Of a DNA stretch of 64,000 bases, positions 26,833 through 36,378 are shown in pieces. The notes below the pieces were generated by a model, which was not told the origin of the DNA, searched no databases, and was given only the letters and a program-made list of their open reading frames with translations. How positions within the stretch are numbered: the stretch's first letter is position 1; every line of letters starts with the position of its first letter. The stretch comes from CAZICM01 sp964537685 (lineage in GTDB: Bacteria; Myxococcota_A; Polyangia; Polyangiales; Polyangiaceae). Both the position numbers and the translations under genes were made by a program. The stretch is taken from positions 62,001 through 126,000 of the forward strand of contig CAZICM010000022.1 in NCBI GenBank assembly GCA_964537685.1, written 5' to 3'.

Positions 26833-27690
26833 ATGTCCAACCTGCCCGGCCACGGCCTGGAACGGATGAGCCGCGATGTGACAGCGCGCGGCGTTCGGAT
26901 GCGCGTTGTGGAGTGCGGCGAAGGCAACGGCCCCGCGGTGATACTGATTCACGACGTGCTTGTGAGCCACATCTCGTTCGACGATGTGATCGAGGCGCTG
27001 GCGGAGCGATTTCATGTGATCGCGCCTGATTTACCGGGCTTTGGAGAGAGCGAGAAACCGAGCCCAACGCGCTATTCGTACGGCATTGAATCTGCGGCGG
27101 AAGCGATCGCGGATTTGATTGCGGCCTTTGGTGTAGGGCGCGCGCATTTGGTTGGTCATTCGATGGGCGCAGCGATCGCCCTCACGCTGGCGGCGAATCA
27201 TCCCGAGCTTGTGCAGAGGCTGGTGCTGGAAGATGCGCTTTGTTATCCGGCGCCGAAAAAATTCCGGGAGCGCATCACGTTTGTGCCTATTTTGGGCGGG
27301 ATTTTGTTTAAGCAGCTCTGGGGGCTGGGCATGTTCCGGGCGCAGCTTCGCGACGAAGCATCGAAGCCTTCCTCGGTGCATGCCGCAGAGCGGATCGACC
27401 TGCACTACAAGCTCTTCAACACACCATCCGCGCGCGAGAGCGCCCACGCGATGCTGCATGCCATTTCCGACACGCGGGGCGTGGTCGCGCGAATCACACG
27501 GGTCACCGCACCCGCGCTTGTGGTGTGGGGCCGCGATGACAAGAAACAGCCTGTGGCGAATGCGGGGCGGCTCGTGCGCGAACTTCACAGCGCCAAGCTT
27601 GAGATCATGGACGCAGGGCATTTTCCGCACGAAGAGCGACCCGAACAATTTGCGGCCCTCGTGACGCAGTTTTTGGAGGGGCGGCGCTGA
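26833..27690 (+). CDS. Alpha/beta hydrolase
   Basis: The 285-residue cytoplasmic enzyme has the alpha/beta-hydrolase core: nucleophile elbow VGHSMGAAIAL with Ser110, an acidic residue in VVWGRDDKKQP and the catalytic His in MDAGHFPHEERP. The first strand is followed by DLPGFGESEKP, typical of the family. Substrate specificity cannot be judged; haloperoxidase-like, esterase and aminopeptidase activities all share this layout. Its stop overlaps the next ATG by one base (TGATG), coupling it to the peptide-transporter fusion. A role in hydrolysing a transported peptide or ester is possible. Confidence 0.9.
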   Translation: MSNLPGHGLERMSRDVTARGVRMRVVECGEGNGPAVILIHDVLVSHISFDDVIEALAERFHVIAPDLPGFGESEKPSPTRYSYGIESAAEAIADLIAAFGVGRAHLVGHSMGAAIALTLAANHPELVQRLVLEDALCYPAPKKFRERITFVPILGGILFKQLWGLGMFRAQLRDEASKPSSVHAAERIDLHYKLFNTPSARESAHAMLHAISDTRGVVARITRVTAPALVVWGRDDKKQPVANAGRLVRELHSAKLEIMDAGHFPHEERPEQFAALVTQFLEGRR

Positions 27691-30302
27691 TGTGGAAGGC
27701 TCTTTTTCGCTCTCAAGCCTTTCAGCGATTTCGAAACAACCGCCCTGCTTATTGGGGCCTATGGCTTACGCTGGCGCTTTTGCTCTTCGCAATCGCGGGG
27801 CCTGTTTTCGTTCCGCATAGCCCTTATACGAGCGACTTTTCGCTCTCGCGCGATATCTACGGCGCACCGCCCGGCCCTTCGTTTCACCATCCGCTGGGCA
27901 CCGATATTTTGTTCCGCGATCTGCTTTCGCGGCTCGCTCATGGAACGAGGCTCTCGCTCTTTATCGCCATCGCGGCCACGGCCTTAAGCACCGCCGTCGG
28001 CACATGCGCGGGACTCCTTTCGGGAATGAGCCATGGAACGAAGCTCTCCGCGCTCGACACGCTCTTGATGCGGCTGGTGGACATTCTGCTTGCGCTTCCC
28101 TTCCTGCTCTTCGTAACGGCCGTCGGCGTGGCCACGCGAAGCTCGGACAGCACGACGATTCTGCTTGTGCTGGGGCTTTTGAGCTGGTCCGGAACAGCGA
28201 GGCTGGTGCGCGCCAAAACGCTTCAATTACGCACCTTGGACTTCATCACGGCATCGCGCGCATTGGGGGCGGGACCGCTGCATATCGCGTTCCGCCATGT
28301 CCTGCCCAATATCGCAACAACCCTCGCGCTGCTTGCCAGCACCAGTGTCGCTCAGATGATTCTGGCCGAAGCCGTGCTGAGCTACCTCACCGTCGGCGTA
28401 CAAGCACCGCAGCCGTCGCTGGGCCGTATGCTGCATGAATCCGAGCATTATCTGGGCACGCGCCTATCCCTGGTGGCGGCGCCGGGCTTAATCATTCTGG
28501 CGGCTGTTATCGGCTGGAACCGCATCGGCGAAGGATTGCGCGATGCCTTCGATCCCCAGGGAACATCGCTTTCGCTACTGCCCAAGCGCCGAAGAATTCC
28601 CTTCGATGTCCTGCTCACAGGTGCGCTGATTCTGCTCGTCGTGGCGTCTCGTCCCAATCGCGTTGCGCCGCCTCAAGATGCCGGTTCTGGGCAAGCCGGA
28701 GAGAACTCACCTTTGCCGGGAGGCAAGCTTCATCTCGCGCTGAGTGTGAATGTGCGAAGGCTCGATCCGGCGCTGGCCTACGACGAAGCGGCCTTGGTGC
28801 TGGAAGAACTTTTGTATGCGCGTCTCGTTACATGGGACGAACACGCCAAGATTGTCCCCGATCTCGCCAAAGAAGTGCGCGTATCACCCGATGGCTTGGC
28901 GCTCACCTTTGAACTTCGCGAAGGACTGCGTTTTCACGATGGAACCGAGCTTCTTGCACAGGATGTAAAGCGTTCAATGGAGCGGGCGCTGCACCCCAAG
29001 AGCGCATGTCCGGCGGCCAGCAATTATTCATCGATCGAAGGCTTTGACGCCTTTCGCGAAGGCAAGGCCAAAGAACTTTCGGGCCTTCAAATCAAAGACG
29101 ATCGCACGCTGCTCATTCAGCTCAGCCAACCCGACGCGACGTTTTTGCCGCTGCTCACCATGGCGTTCATGGCGCCTGTATGCGCATCGGCCGGCGAATT
29201 CGCCGATGCCAAAAATCCTCCAAAACCCTGTGGAGCAGGCCCTTTTCAACTTGAAGCGTGGGAACCCGATCGATCGATTCTATTCAAAAAACACCAGGGC
29301 TATCACATCCCGGGCAAACCCTATCTCGATGCCATTGAATGGTCGCTCAATGTCCGATGGAGCGCCCAGCGTTACAAATTCGATGGCGCGGATCTCGACT
29401 ATACCCGCGAGCTTTCCAATACCGACGGCGCCCTCTACCGCGCCGATCCAGCGTGGACCCCTTACGCGCATTGGTCACAAAAACTGGCTGTTTACGGGCT
29501 CTTCATGAACACGGAAATGGCGCCCTTTGACAACGTGCTCATGCGCCGCGCCGTATCTTTCGCACTCGATCCATCGGTCCTGGAGAAGCTGAGTTCATCC
29601 CTTATCGCCACCGATCGCGTGCTTCCCGCTTCGCTTCCAGGTCCCGCGCGCACCACGCCCATGCGGGTCTTCGATCGGCAAAAGGCGCTCTCCCTGCTGG
29701 CCGAGGCAGGATATGCCTTCAATCCAGAGACGCGCCGGGGAGGCTATCCGCATCCCATCGAACTCGTCACCGTGCCCGGCGGCCTAGAGCAACAAGTCGC
29801 CGAAGTCTTTCAAGAACAGCTTGCCCAGGTGGGGATTCGCGTCGAGCTGCGCCTCTTTAGCCATCCGGCGTATCTCGCCAATATCGCGCGCCGCAAAACG
29901 GTCCCGATGGGATTGTTTGGCTGGTATGCCGACTTCCCCGACGCCGCAAATTTCTTTGAGCCCACCCTGTCATCGAGCGCTATCGCCGATGAAGGCTCTC
30001 AAAACTACGCCTTCTTCTCCAATGCGGACTTCGATCGCCTGCTTCTAACAGCGCACCGCGAACCGAATCTTGAAAAGCGTTTTGCGCTCTACGAACAGGC
30101 CGAAATCATCGTGCGCGATCAGGCGCCATGGGTGCCGGCCTATACCGTCCGCTCCTTTGAAATTTGGCAGCCCTATGTCCGGGGATACGTTCCGCATCCC
30201 ATTCTTCCCCAGCGTTTTCACGATGTGTGGCTCGCTCCGCAGATAAAAAACAACCGCACATCATCGCTGTCCACCCTCTTGCCCGCGCGGCCAACACCAT
30301 GA
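27690..30302 (+). CDS. Fusion of DppC-type ABC permease and peptide-binding protein
   Basis: This 870-residue protein joins two parts normally made separately. Residues about 1-290 are a DppC/OppC permease with several membrane helices, an EAA-type cytoplasmic loop (SRALGAGPLHIAFRHVLPN at about 189-207) and the usual ending GEGLRDAFDP. A further hydrophobic helix at about 303-320 carries the chain out across the membrane. Residues about 346-850 are an extracytoplasmic family 5 solute-binding protein (LTFELREGLRFHDGTELLAQ, CGAGPFQLEAWEP, FPDAANFFEPTL). The binding protein is thus tethered to its own permease. The stop overlaps the next start by four bases (ATGA). The coupled pair of permeases has no ATPase gene in the window. 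Confidence 0.92.
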   Translation: MWKALFRSQAFQRFRNNRPAYWGLWLTLALLLFAIAGPVFVPHSPYTSDFSLSRDIYGAPPGPSFHHPLGTDILFRDLLSRLAHGTRLSLFIAIAATALSTAVGTCAGLLSGMSHGTKLSALDTLLMRLVDILLALPFLLFVTAVGVATRSSDSTTILLVLGLLSWSGTARLVRAKTLQLRTLDFITASRALGAGPLHIAFRHVLPNIATTLALLASTSVAQMILAEAVLSYLTVGVQAPQPSLGRMLHESEHYLGTRLSLVAAPGLIILAAVIGWNRIGEGLRDAFDPQGTSLSLLPKRRRIPFDVLLTGALILLVVASRPNRVAPPQDAGSGQAGENSPLPGGKLHLALSVNVRRLDPALAYDEAALVLEELLYARLVTWDEHAKIVPDLAKEVRVSPDGLALTFELREGLRFHDGTELLAQDVKRSMERALHPKSACPAASNYSSIEGFDAFREGKAKELSGLQIKDDRTLLIQLSQPDATFLPLLTMAFMAPVCASAGEFADAKNPPKPCGAGPFQLEAWEPDRSILFKKHQGYHIPGKPYLDAIEWSLNVRWSAQRYKFDGADLDYTRELSNTDGALYRADPAWTPYAHWSQKLAVYGLFMNTEMAPFDNVLMRRAVSFALDPSVLEKLSSSLIATDRVLPASLPGPARTTPMRVFDRQKALSLLAEAGYAFNPETRRGGYPHPIELVTVPGGLEQQVAEVFQEQLAQVGIRVELRLFSHPAYLANIARRKTVPMGLFGWYADFPDAANFFEPTLSSSAIADEGSQNYAFFSNADFDRLLLTAHREPNLEKRFALYEQAEIIVRDQAPWVPAYTVRSFEIWQPYVRGYVPHPILPQRFHDVWLAPQIKNNRTSSLSTLLPARPTP

Positions 30303-31336
30303 TCCGCGCCCTGCGTTATCTCTTCAAACGCCTTATTTGGGCGCTACTTGTCATCATCGGCGTCACATCTATTTCCTTTGTCATCGCCTATATGCTGCCC
30401 GGCGATCCGGCCCGCATGCTCGTCGGTCCTCACGCCGCAGCCGCCGATCTAGAACAGGCCCGCAAAATCTACGAACTCGATCGGCCGCTTTCGCACCAAT
30501 ACCTGCGCTATTGGAAGCGGCTTATCCATATCGCCCCGCCTTCAAACGACGCATCGGCCAAGACCGACCACAAACACTGCGGCCCGCTTATATCCAGCCT
30601 TCATCTCGATCTGGGCTTTAGCTTCACCTACCACAAACCCGTCGTCGAACTGCTTAAGGCCAAGGCTCCCCGCTCGTTCGAACTCGCCTGCGCCGCCCTT
30701 CTCTTTCAGGCTTTTATCGGCATCGCGCTGGGCATCATCGCCGCCCATAAACGCAACACGCGCACCGATGAAATCACCATGGGCATCACTTTGGTCGGCA
30801 TCAGCGCACCCGCTTTTCTCATCGGCCTTTTGCTTCAATATCTCTTGGCCTACAAACTGTCGCTTCTGCCCTACGACGGCTATGGCAGCACGCCGGGAGA
30901 ACAGCTCCGATCGCTTATCTTGCCCGCGCTCTCGCTGGGCATTTTTGGAAGCGCGCTCTATGCCCGGCTCACCCGCGACGAACTCGCCACTCAACTGCAG
31001 CAAGACTATGCGCGCACCGCCAAAGCCAAAGGAGCTTCGCGCCTCCGCGTGCTTATCGTCCATGCGCTGCGCAATGCGCTCGTCCCCCTCTTTACACTGA
31101 TGACACTCGAATTGGGCACACTCATCGGAGGAGCCGTCGTCACCGAATCCCTCTTCCGCTGGCCTGGGCTCGGACAACTCAGCGTCACCGCCCTGCTCGA
31201 ACGCGATGGCCCGGTCATTGTCGGCACGGTGTTGTTTGGATCGCTCGCCGTCGTGCTTTCGACGCTGCTTCTCGATGTGATGTATTGGGTCTTGGATCCC
31301 AGGCTGCGGCGAAGCGATGTGCCAAAGCAACGCTAG
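30299..31336 (+). CDS. DppB-type peptide ABC transporter permease
   Basis: ATG at 30299 overlaps the stop of the fusion gene (ATGA), giving 345 residues; a longer upstream frame is only the overlap. It starts with the typical MIRALRYLFKRLIWALLVI membrane helix and has FVIAYMLPGDPAR. A larger than usual insert lies at about residues 75-105. Near the C-terminus comes the EAA loop ARTAKAKGASRLRVLIVHAL, then VTESLFRWPGLGQL. This is the DppB/OppB half that pairs with the DppC part of the preceding fusion. The ATPases DppD/DppF must be encoded elsewhere or shared with another transporter. Substrates are probably small peptides or related compounds. Confidence 0.92.
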   Translation: MIRALRYLFKRLIWALLVIIGVTSISFVIAYMLPGDPARMLVGPHAAAADLEQARKIYELDRPLSHQYLRYWKRLIHIAPPSNDASAKTDHKHCGPLISSLHLDLGFSFTYHKPVVELLKAKAPRSFELACAALLFQAFIGIALGIIAAHKRNTRTDEITMGITLVGISAPAFLIGLLLQYLLAYKLSLLPYDGYGSTPGEQLRSLILPALSLGIFGSALYARLTRDELATQLQQDYARTAKAKGASRLRVLIVHALRNALVPLFTLMTLELGTLIGGAVVTESLFRWPGLGQLSVTALLERDGPVIVGTVLFGSLAVVLSTLLLDVMYWVLDPRLRRSDVPKQR

Positions 31337-31346
31337 CGGACGCGCA

Positions 31347-33683
31347 TCAATTGGAGAGCGCTTGACATTCGGCGCCCAGCGGTGAATCCGGCGACGCAAG
31401 CTCCGCGCATTTTCGAAACGAAGCCTTTCCGCCCCGGCCTGCCGCCTGTTCTGCCGCACCCCTCAAATGCCACGCGGCTGCGCTTCCAGGCGACTGCGCC
31501 GTGTACTGCTGAGCCAATTGCACCGCGCGGTTTACCTGCCCTTGTTCAAGCGCTCGCATAATCCGCACATTCATGGGAAGCGCAGGATCGTCACCGGGCG
31601 CCGATGCTGTTGCTGAACTTGCGGCAGACGCCGAAGCCGCCGGCGCTGAACCGGATGGGCTTCCCGAGGGCGGCGATGAAGGAGCCGGCGGGATTGGAGA
31701 CGAAACACTCACCGAAACAGCAGGCGCAGGCCCTTCTCCCCCTGTCGCCGCACTCTTGGGCTCGCTTGGACCACGCGGGATTTCGGCGGGCTTGAACGGC
31801 GCCGAAGCGGCTCCCTTTGCACTCGCTGAACCCGGCACAAATGCCTGCTCGCGCCCCCGATCGCCGCTCAGCAGCGCAATCACACTGCCACCCAGCACAG
31901 CGCCCAGCACCACGCCAATCACCGTGCGCCGCACTTTTTCCTGAGGCGTTACCTTGCGCCGTTTTGGCCTGTTCAGCCCTGGAATATCGCTTTCTGTAAA
32001 GGAGCTCGGCCCCTCGCTCACAGGTGCCGTTTCCGCCGGTGCCTTCACCTCTTCGGCCTCGGCCGAAAGCTCCACCGGCTTGGAAAGCCCTTCTCCCTCG
32101 CTTGTTCTATCCCCGTCCGCCTTCTGTTCCAGAGCCTCCGCCGACGGCGCCTCCACCCGGACAGGCTCTGCCCGCCTCGCCACCGGTGCCTCTTCTTCCT
32201 CGGGCTCCCCGGGTCCCTGGGCCTCAGAAGGCGAAGAACGCACCGCTTGAGGCGGCTCGGACGGCTCTGGGTCTTCGGTGACATGCGCCGTCCAATCCTG
32301 CCCAGAATCGCTGAACTCGGGCGGGGGAGGAAGCGCCGCCTTTTCAACGCCCGGCTGACCCAGCCATCCATCCCGAGCCGTTGTCGGCGTATGCGTACCC
32401 GACGAAGGCGAAAGCGCACCCGCCGAAGGCGCTTCCGAACGCGCTCCCTCACCGTAGAGCGGCGTCTTGGGAGGCGGCGTTGGAGGGGCCTCTTCGCCGG
32501 CCTGAGCCCCTCGAAGCGAAACCCGCGCAGGGTCCGCGAACGGCGGAACACTCGCCCGAGCGGGCACCATCGGCTCCAGCGTTTCGAGCAGCGCAACCCC
32601 TGCTTTTCGAAGCTCGGAACGCTGCGAAGGCACAATCACATCGGGGAAATGCCTGCTTTCCCCTGGCAACATCGTATCGCCGAAATCGTCGCCGCCCTCG
32701 GCGTGTTCCTGCTCCACGGGAACCAGAAGGCCCTCGAAATACAGCTTCGAAATGGTTGACAGCGTGGACAAGTCTTCAAACGGCGATGCATCGACCACCT
32801 GCATCGCGGTTCTCTTCCCATCGAATAGCTTTAGAATTCCATTTAATTCATCAGGAATTTCATTTAATCGCGACAGCAGCGCATTGGTATCGACATCAAA
32901 TACAGTCGTTAAGGGCGGCAATACTTCGAGCAGTTTTCCCCACTCATCGACACGCCGCATACCTTCCATCAGAAGGCCCTGCGTCGATGTCTCGATCATA
33001 TCGGGATTATCGACCTTGCCGAACTCAACCTCGAAGTTGCCATCGCCCAGCAAAAGCGTTCGGTAGACGGCTTCTTCGCCGACCAAATTGCTATAGGAAG
33101 CATCGACGATTTTGCCATCCCGGAAATAAATATGGGATTCGCCCGACTCGTAAAAAATATGCACGATGCCGCTCTTGCGGCTCACTTCAAAGGTCTGAAT
33201 CAAATCGACCACACCCATATCGGCGAGCGAACCCGCAAAACGGGTGCGCCCCGTGGTCGACATCTGCCGCGTTACAAAACCTTCGCGCGCGCGCCTCGCC
33301 AACAGCAAATTCACACGGGCGATGAGCTCCCGCACAAAAATAGGCTTGGTTAAATAATCTTCGACCCCAAGCTCCAAACCGCGGATTTTGTCTTCAACCG
33401 ATTTTTGACTCGTTAAAAATACAATCGGAATGCCAGCCCACTCGGGCCGATCTTTCAGCATACGCACCAGCGTGTATCCATCCAAATTGGGCAAGCGCGT
33501 ATCGGTCAGCACCAAATCAGGCGGAGACAGCTCAATCTTTGAAAGCGCATCCTCGCCGTCTTTGGCAGTCGTCACGCTATAGCCTGCTTTCTTCAGGCTT
33601 ACTTCCAGAACCCGGAGACTTCTTGGGTCTGCGTCAACGAGGAGGAGCTGTTGCTTGGCCACTGGAACTAAAAGTCCGCTCAA
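31347..33683 (-). CDS. Response regulator with DUF4388 domain and membrane-anchored tail
   Basis: The 778-residue protein starts with a receiver domain: acidic pair Asp17/Asp19, phospho-acceptor Asp61 in LTDTRLPNLDG, Thr91 and Lys113, all conserved, so it can be phosphorylated. Residues about 145-330 form a DUF4388 (PATAN-like) domain (RFAGSLADMGVVDLIQTFEV, IYFRDGKIVDASY). A long Pro/Ala/Glu-rich linker follows. One hydrophobic helix (TVIGVVLGAVLGGSVIALL) near residue 610 is next, then a Ser/Ala-rich linker and a short TPR-like helical end (ALEQGQVNRAVQLAQQYTAQ). A receiver tied to a membrane helix is unusual and suggests a scaffold rather than a transcription factor. No sensor kinase gene lies beside it. 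Confidence 0.87.
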   Translation of the reverse strand: MSGLLVPVAKQQLLLVDADPRSLRVLEVSLKKAGYSVTTAKDGEDALSKIELSPPDLVLTDTRLPNLDGYTLVRMLKDRPEWAGIPIVFLTSQKSVEDKIRGLELGVEDYLTKPIFVRELIARVNLLLARRAREGFVTRQMSTTGRTRFAGSLADMGVVDLIQTFEVSRKSGIVHIFYESGESHIYFRDGKIVDASYSNLVGEEAVYRTLLLGDGNFEVEFGKVDNPDMIETSTQGLLMEGMRRVDEWGKLLEVLPPLTTVFDVDTNALLSRLNEIPDELNGILKLFDGKRTAMQVVDASPFEDLSTLSTISKLYFEGLLVPVEQEHAEGGDDFGDTMLPGESRHFPDVIVPSQRSELRKAGVALLETLEPMVPARASVPPFADPARVSLRGAQAGEEAPPTPPPKTPLYGEGARSEAPSAGALSPSSGTHTPTTARDGWLGQPGVEKAALPPPPEFSDSGQDWTAHVTEDPEPSEPPQAVRSSPSEAQGPGEPEEEEAPVARRAEPVRVEAPSAEALEQKADGDRTSEGEGLSKPVELSAEAEEVKAPAETAPVSEGPSSFTESDIPGLNRPKRRKVTPQEKVRRTVIGVVLGAVLGGSVIALLSGDRGREQAFVPGSASAKGAASAPFKPAEIPRGPSEPKSAATGGEGPAPAVSVSVSSPIPPAPSSPPSGSPSGSAPAASASAASSATASAPGDDPALPMNVRIMRALEQGQVNRAVQLAQQYTAQSPGSAAAWHLRGAAEQAAGRGGKASFRKCAELASPDSPLGAECQALSN

Positions 33684-33715
33684 TACTGCTGAAACGTGAG
33701 CTCAGTGAATACCAC

Positions 33716-33751
33716 AAAACGGCGAGCGCCGCCCAATTTCTGGACGGCGCT
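33716..33751 (-). terminator. Intrinsic terminator downstream of the SPFH gene
   Basis: On the minus strand a 10-bp stem (AGCGCCGTCC / GGGCGGCGCT, one G-T pair) with a 7-base loop is followed by TTTT five bases further. It lies 31 bases after the SPFH stop and before the response-regulator gene, and so separates the two units. Confidence 0.55.
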
Positions 33752-33781
33752 TCGAATATTGTCTCAATTCAAGTGGATGGT

Positions 33782-34981
33782 TCAGATCTCTTCAAGAATC
33801 TTGTTGCGCCGGGCGTTGAACTCCTCTTCGGAAATCAGCCCTTTGCTCTTGAGATTGGCGAGTTTTTCAAGGCGGGCTTCGACGCTGTTGGCATCGCCCG
33901 CAGGAGCTGCAGGCGCCGCAGCCGCAGGAGCAGCCGCCGCAGGAGCTCCCGGCGCTTGTCCCGGCGCATATCCGGGCTGCTGATGCTGAGGCACAAATTG
34001 AGGTCCGGGCTGGTGATAAGCGGGATTCATCATCTGCGCCATCCCAACACCCAGCGCCGCCTGCGCGCCAAGCTGAGCCACACCCGTATTACCGCCGCCC
34101 TTGGCCATGCCTTCGCCCGCGCCCATCATCGCCTGGCCCATCGCGTAATTCTGATAGTTCCCGGCGAGCTGCTGAACATAACGCGCATCCTGGCCGAACT
34201 TCTGATCCAGCTCGAACTGCTTGGCCCTCGTCGTATCCGCCGCAATACCCACGCCGCGCCGCGCTTCCGCGCGAGCCTTGTTCGCCTCGCGCAACAGCTT
34301 TTGATCTTCGGCGCTGAAGTTAATGTTGAAGTTGCCAAGCTGCAGAATCTTTACGCCGATCTCATCCAAGTTTGGCGCGCTCTGCTGAATACGGCCGGCG
34401 ATGTCATTGGTCATGCCGCCCAAATTCAGAAGGCTCTTGCCCTGCTGAGCGCAAAGCTGACCGATAACGGTCTTTACGCTCATAAAGAACAAGCCTTTGA
34501 TCCAGCTTAAAATCGTGTCGTTGTCGCCCGCGCCCGCGGCTTGGCCGTGGTAGCCGATAACAAAGCGGACAGGATCGATCACCACCAGCGAGAACTCACC
34601 GAAGATGCGCGGCGTCACGAACTCGTAGAGGAGAGGATCTTCCATCGACTCGAGCGGCCCGCCGAAGGGGACGCCACGAATAGGCTGCATCTTCACGAAG
34701 AACACCTCGGCGATAAACACATCGCCTCCGGTGAACTTGTTCACCAAGTTATTGAGAAACGGAATGTTCTGCGTTTGAAGCGTGTGGCGCCCCGGAGGAA
34801 GATGACCGACATAGCGGCCATCCTTGAAAAACACCGCGCACTCATCGCTGTCGACCGTGAGCTGTGACCAGAAGGGGATATTCTGATCCGGGTGTTTATA
34901 GACAATCAGGTGCTTAACGTTGTCCGGACGCGCGATCATCATTTCGCGCACGCCACCCTTAACAAAATCGAAGATCCCCAT
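33782..34981 (-). CDS. SPFH domain protein with C-terminal SHOCT domain
   Basis: The 399-residue product belongs to the SPFH group, with a start like the YdjI/virion-core type: GIFDFVKGGVREMMIARPDN and WSQLTVDSDECAVFFKDGRY. Residues about 30-260 form the beta-rich SPFH domain followed by a helix with EDQKLLREANKARAEARRGV. A Gly/Gln/Pro/Ala-rich linker comes next. The last 32 residues (LEKLANLKSKGLISEEEF) are a SHOCT oligomerisation motif. Proteins of this type assemble into membrane-associated rings or scaffolds. No NfeD or protease partner is near. The gene stands alone, with a terminator behind it. Confidence 0.9.
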   Translation of the reverse strand: MGIFDFVKGGVREMMIARPDNVKHLIVYKHPDQNIPFWSQLTVDSDECAVFFKDGRYVGHLPPGRHTLQTQNIPFLNNLVNKFTGGDVFIAEVFFVKMQPIRGVPFGGPLESMEDPLLYEFVTPRIFGEFSLVVIDPVRFVIGYHGQAAGAGDNDTILSWIKGLFFMSVKTVIGQLCAQQGKSLLNLGGMTNDIAGRIQQSAPNLDEIGVKILQLGNFNINFSAEDQKLLREANKARAEARRGVGIAADTTRAKQFELDQKFGQDARYVQQLAGNYQNYAMGQAMMGAGEGMAKGGGNTGVAQLGAQAALGVGMAQMMNPAYHQPGPQFVPQHQQPGYAPGQAPGAPAAAAPAAAAPAAPAGDANSVEARLEKLANLKSKGLISEEEFNARRNKILEEI

Positions 34982-35028
34982 CTCGCTCCCTCATTCCTTC
35001 TAGTTTCTAGCCGAAACTAAGTTGAGCC

Positions 35029-35121
35029 GCCGTATTCCTTTGCGATTCCTTTGCGTTTTTTACGCAATTTTTCGCATGGCTCTGGCTCAAGGCCCGACCT
35101 TCCGGGCCTTGGGAATACGGC
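35029..35121. mobile_element. 93-bp MITE-like element with perfect terminal repeats and 5-bp duplication
   Basis: GCCGTATTCC at 35029-35038 and its exact reverse complement at 35112-35121 are the ends, and GAGCC flanks both sides (35024-35028 and 35122-35126), like a target-site duplication. Inside are two more helices: 35041-35045/35072-35076 with 35051-35056/35062-35067, and 35088-35096/35103-35111 (9 bp, GC-rich). The whole element would fold as a compact three-helix junction on either strand. It could be a miniature inverted-repeat element or a structured RNA. It lies between divergent genes. Confidence 0.65.
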
Positions 35122-35231
35122 GAGCCAAAACATAGTGCCAGAGTTTTTGATCAGCAATGGCTAAGGCTTGCGATTTTTATTTTCCGGGCCCGCTGTTCGC
35201 TTAAAGCCCTATAGATTTCGAATAACTCTTC

Positions 35232-36356
35232 ATGTCTTCCCCCTTCACTATCGATATTTCAAGCCTACCCGCACCCGCTCAAAAGATTCTTTCGCCACAA
35301 GCCCCGCCCAAACTCAAGGAAATGGCGGCCAAAGGCATTGCGCCGGGCCTCAAGCCCGCGGATGCGCTGGGTGTGCTTGTTCTGCTGCGCGAAAGCGATA
35401 CCAAAGAGCTCGCCGGTACCGCCGCCCATACCTTAAGCGCTCTTCCCGAGCAGTTGCTTTCGGGAGCGCTTGCGTCCGATCTGCATCCCGCTGTTATCGA
35501 TGCGCTGGCCAGGCTGTATCCCGACCGTTTGGATCTTCAAGAAAAGCTGCTCCGGATGCCCCGCATCAGCGAGCAAACCGTGCTTTTTCTCGCCCAGACC
35601 GCCAATGAAGCCCTTAGCGAACTCATCGCCGTCAATGAAGAACGCCTGCTGGCTTATCCGGCGATTATCGAAAAACTCTACATGAACAAACACACGCGCT
35701 CGTCCACGGCCGATCGGATGATCGATCTGGCGGCGCGCAATCATATCGAACTCGCAGGATTGCCCGCATTTAAAGAAGCCTGCGCCGCGCTCGAAGGAGA
35801 GCCGATTATGGAGCCCTCCGACGAACCCTTGCCCGACGATGTTTTGTTTCAGGAAACGCAGCAGATTGCCGAGCAGCTTTCGAGTCACCCCGAGGAAGAC
35901 ACCCACACCGAAACCCCCGAAGGCAAAGAAGTCGTGAAGGAAAAATTCCTTCCGCTTTACCGGCGAATCGCGATGATGACCGTAAGCCAAAAAGTGCGGC
36001 GCGCGATTTTGGGCACAAAAGAAGAGCGAATGCTCTTAATCCGCGACTCCAACCGCATTGTGGCTTCATCGGCCGCGCGCAGCCCGCTCATGCAAGAACC
36101 CGAAGTCGTGCTGCTCACGCGCAACCGCAATATCTCGGATGAAGTGCTGCGGATCATCGCGATGACGCCCGAATGGCTGAAGAGCTATCCGATCAAAAAA
36201 AACCTGGTCGAGAATCCCAAAACACCGCCCGCCCTCGCGACGCGCCTTGTTACCCAGCTTCGCGAAAGCGATTTAAAGCACGTTGCAAAAAGCAAAAACG
36301 TAACCGATGCCGTTCAAGAAGCGGCGCGCAGGCATTTAAATCGGCGCTCCACATGA
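35232..36356 (+). CDS. Alpha-helical repeat protein of unknown function
   Basis: This 374-residue cytoplasmic protein has no signal peptide. Almost the whole sequence predicts as short amphipathic helices of about 20-25 residues separated by Pro or Asp, reminiscent of HEAT or DUF2336-like arrays; examples are ALGVLVLLRESDTKELAGTA and HPAVIDALARLYPDRLDLQE. An acidic low-complexity segment at about 190-230 breaks the array. The C-terminal half contains VSQKVRRAILGTKEERMLLI and ending helices with NVTDAVQEAARRHL. The related repeats suggest duplication within the protein. I do not recognise a function. It is 22 bases upstream of the NikR-like gene. Confidence 0.65.
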   Translation: MSSPFTIDISSLPAPAQKILSPQAPPKLKEMAAKGIAPGLKPADALGVLVLLRESDTKELAGTAAHTLSALPEQLLSGALASDLHPAVIDALARLYPDRLDLQEKLLRMPRISEQTVLFLAQTANEALSELIAVNEERLLAYPAIIEKLYMNKHTRSSTADRMIDLAARNHIELAGLPAFKEACAALEGEPIMEPSDEPLPDDVLFQETQQIAEQLSSHPEEDTHTETPEGKEVVKEKFLPLYRRIAMMTVSQKVRRAILGTKEERMLLIRDSNRIVASSAARSPLMQEPEVVLLTRNRNISDEVLRIIAMTPEWLKSYPIKKNLVENPKTPPALATRLVTQLRESDLKHVAKSKNVTDAVQEAARRHLNRRST

Positions 36357-36378
36357 TTCTTGTTAGCCTGGCCCGCCG

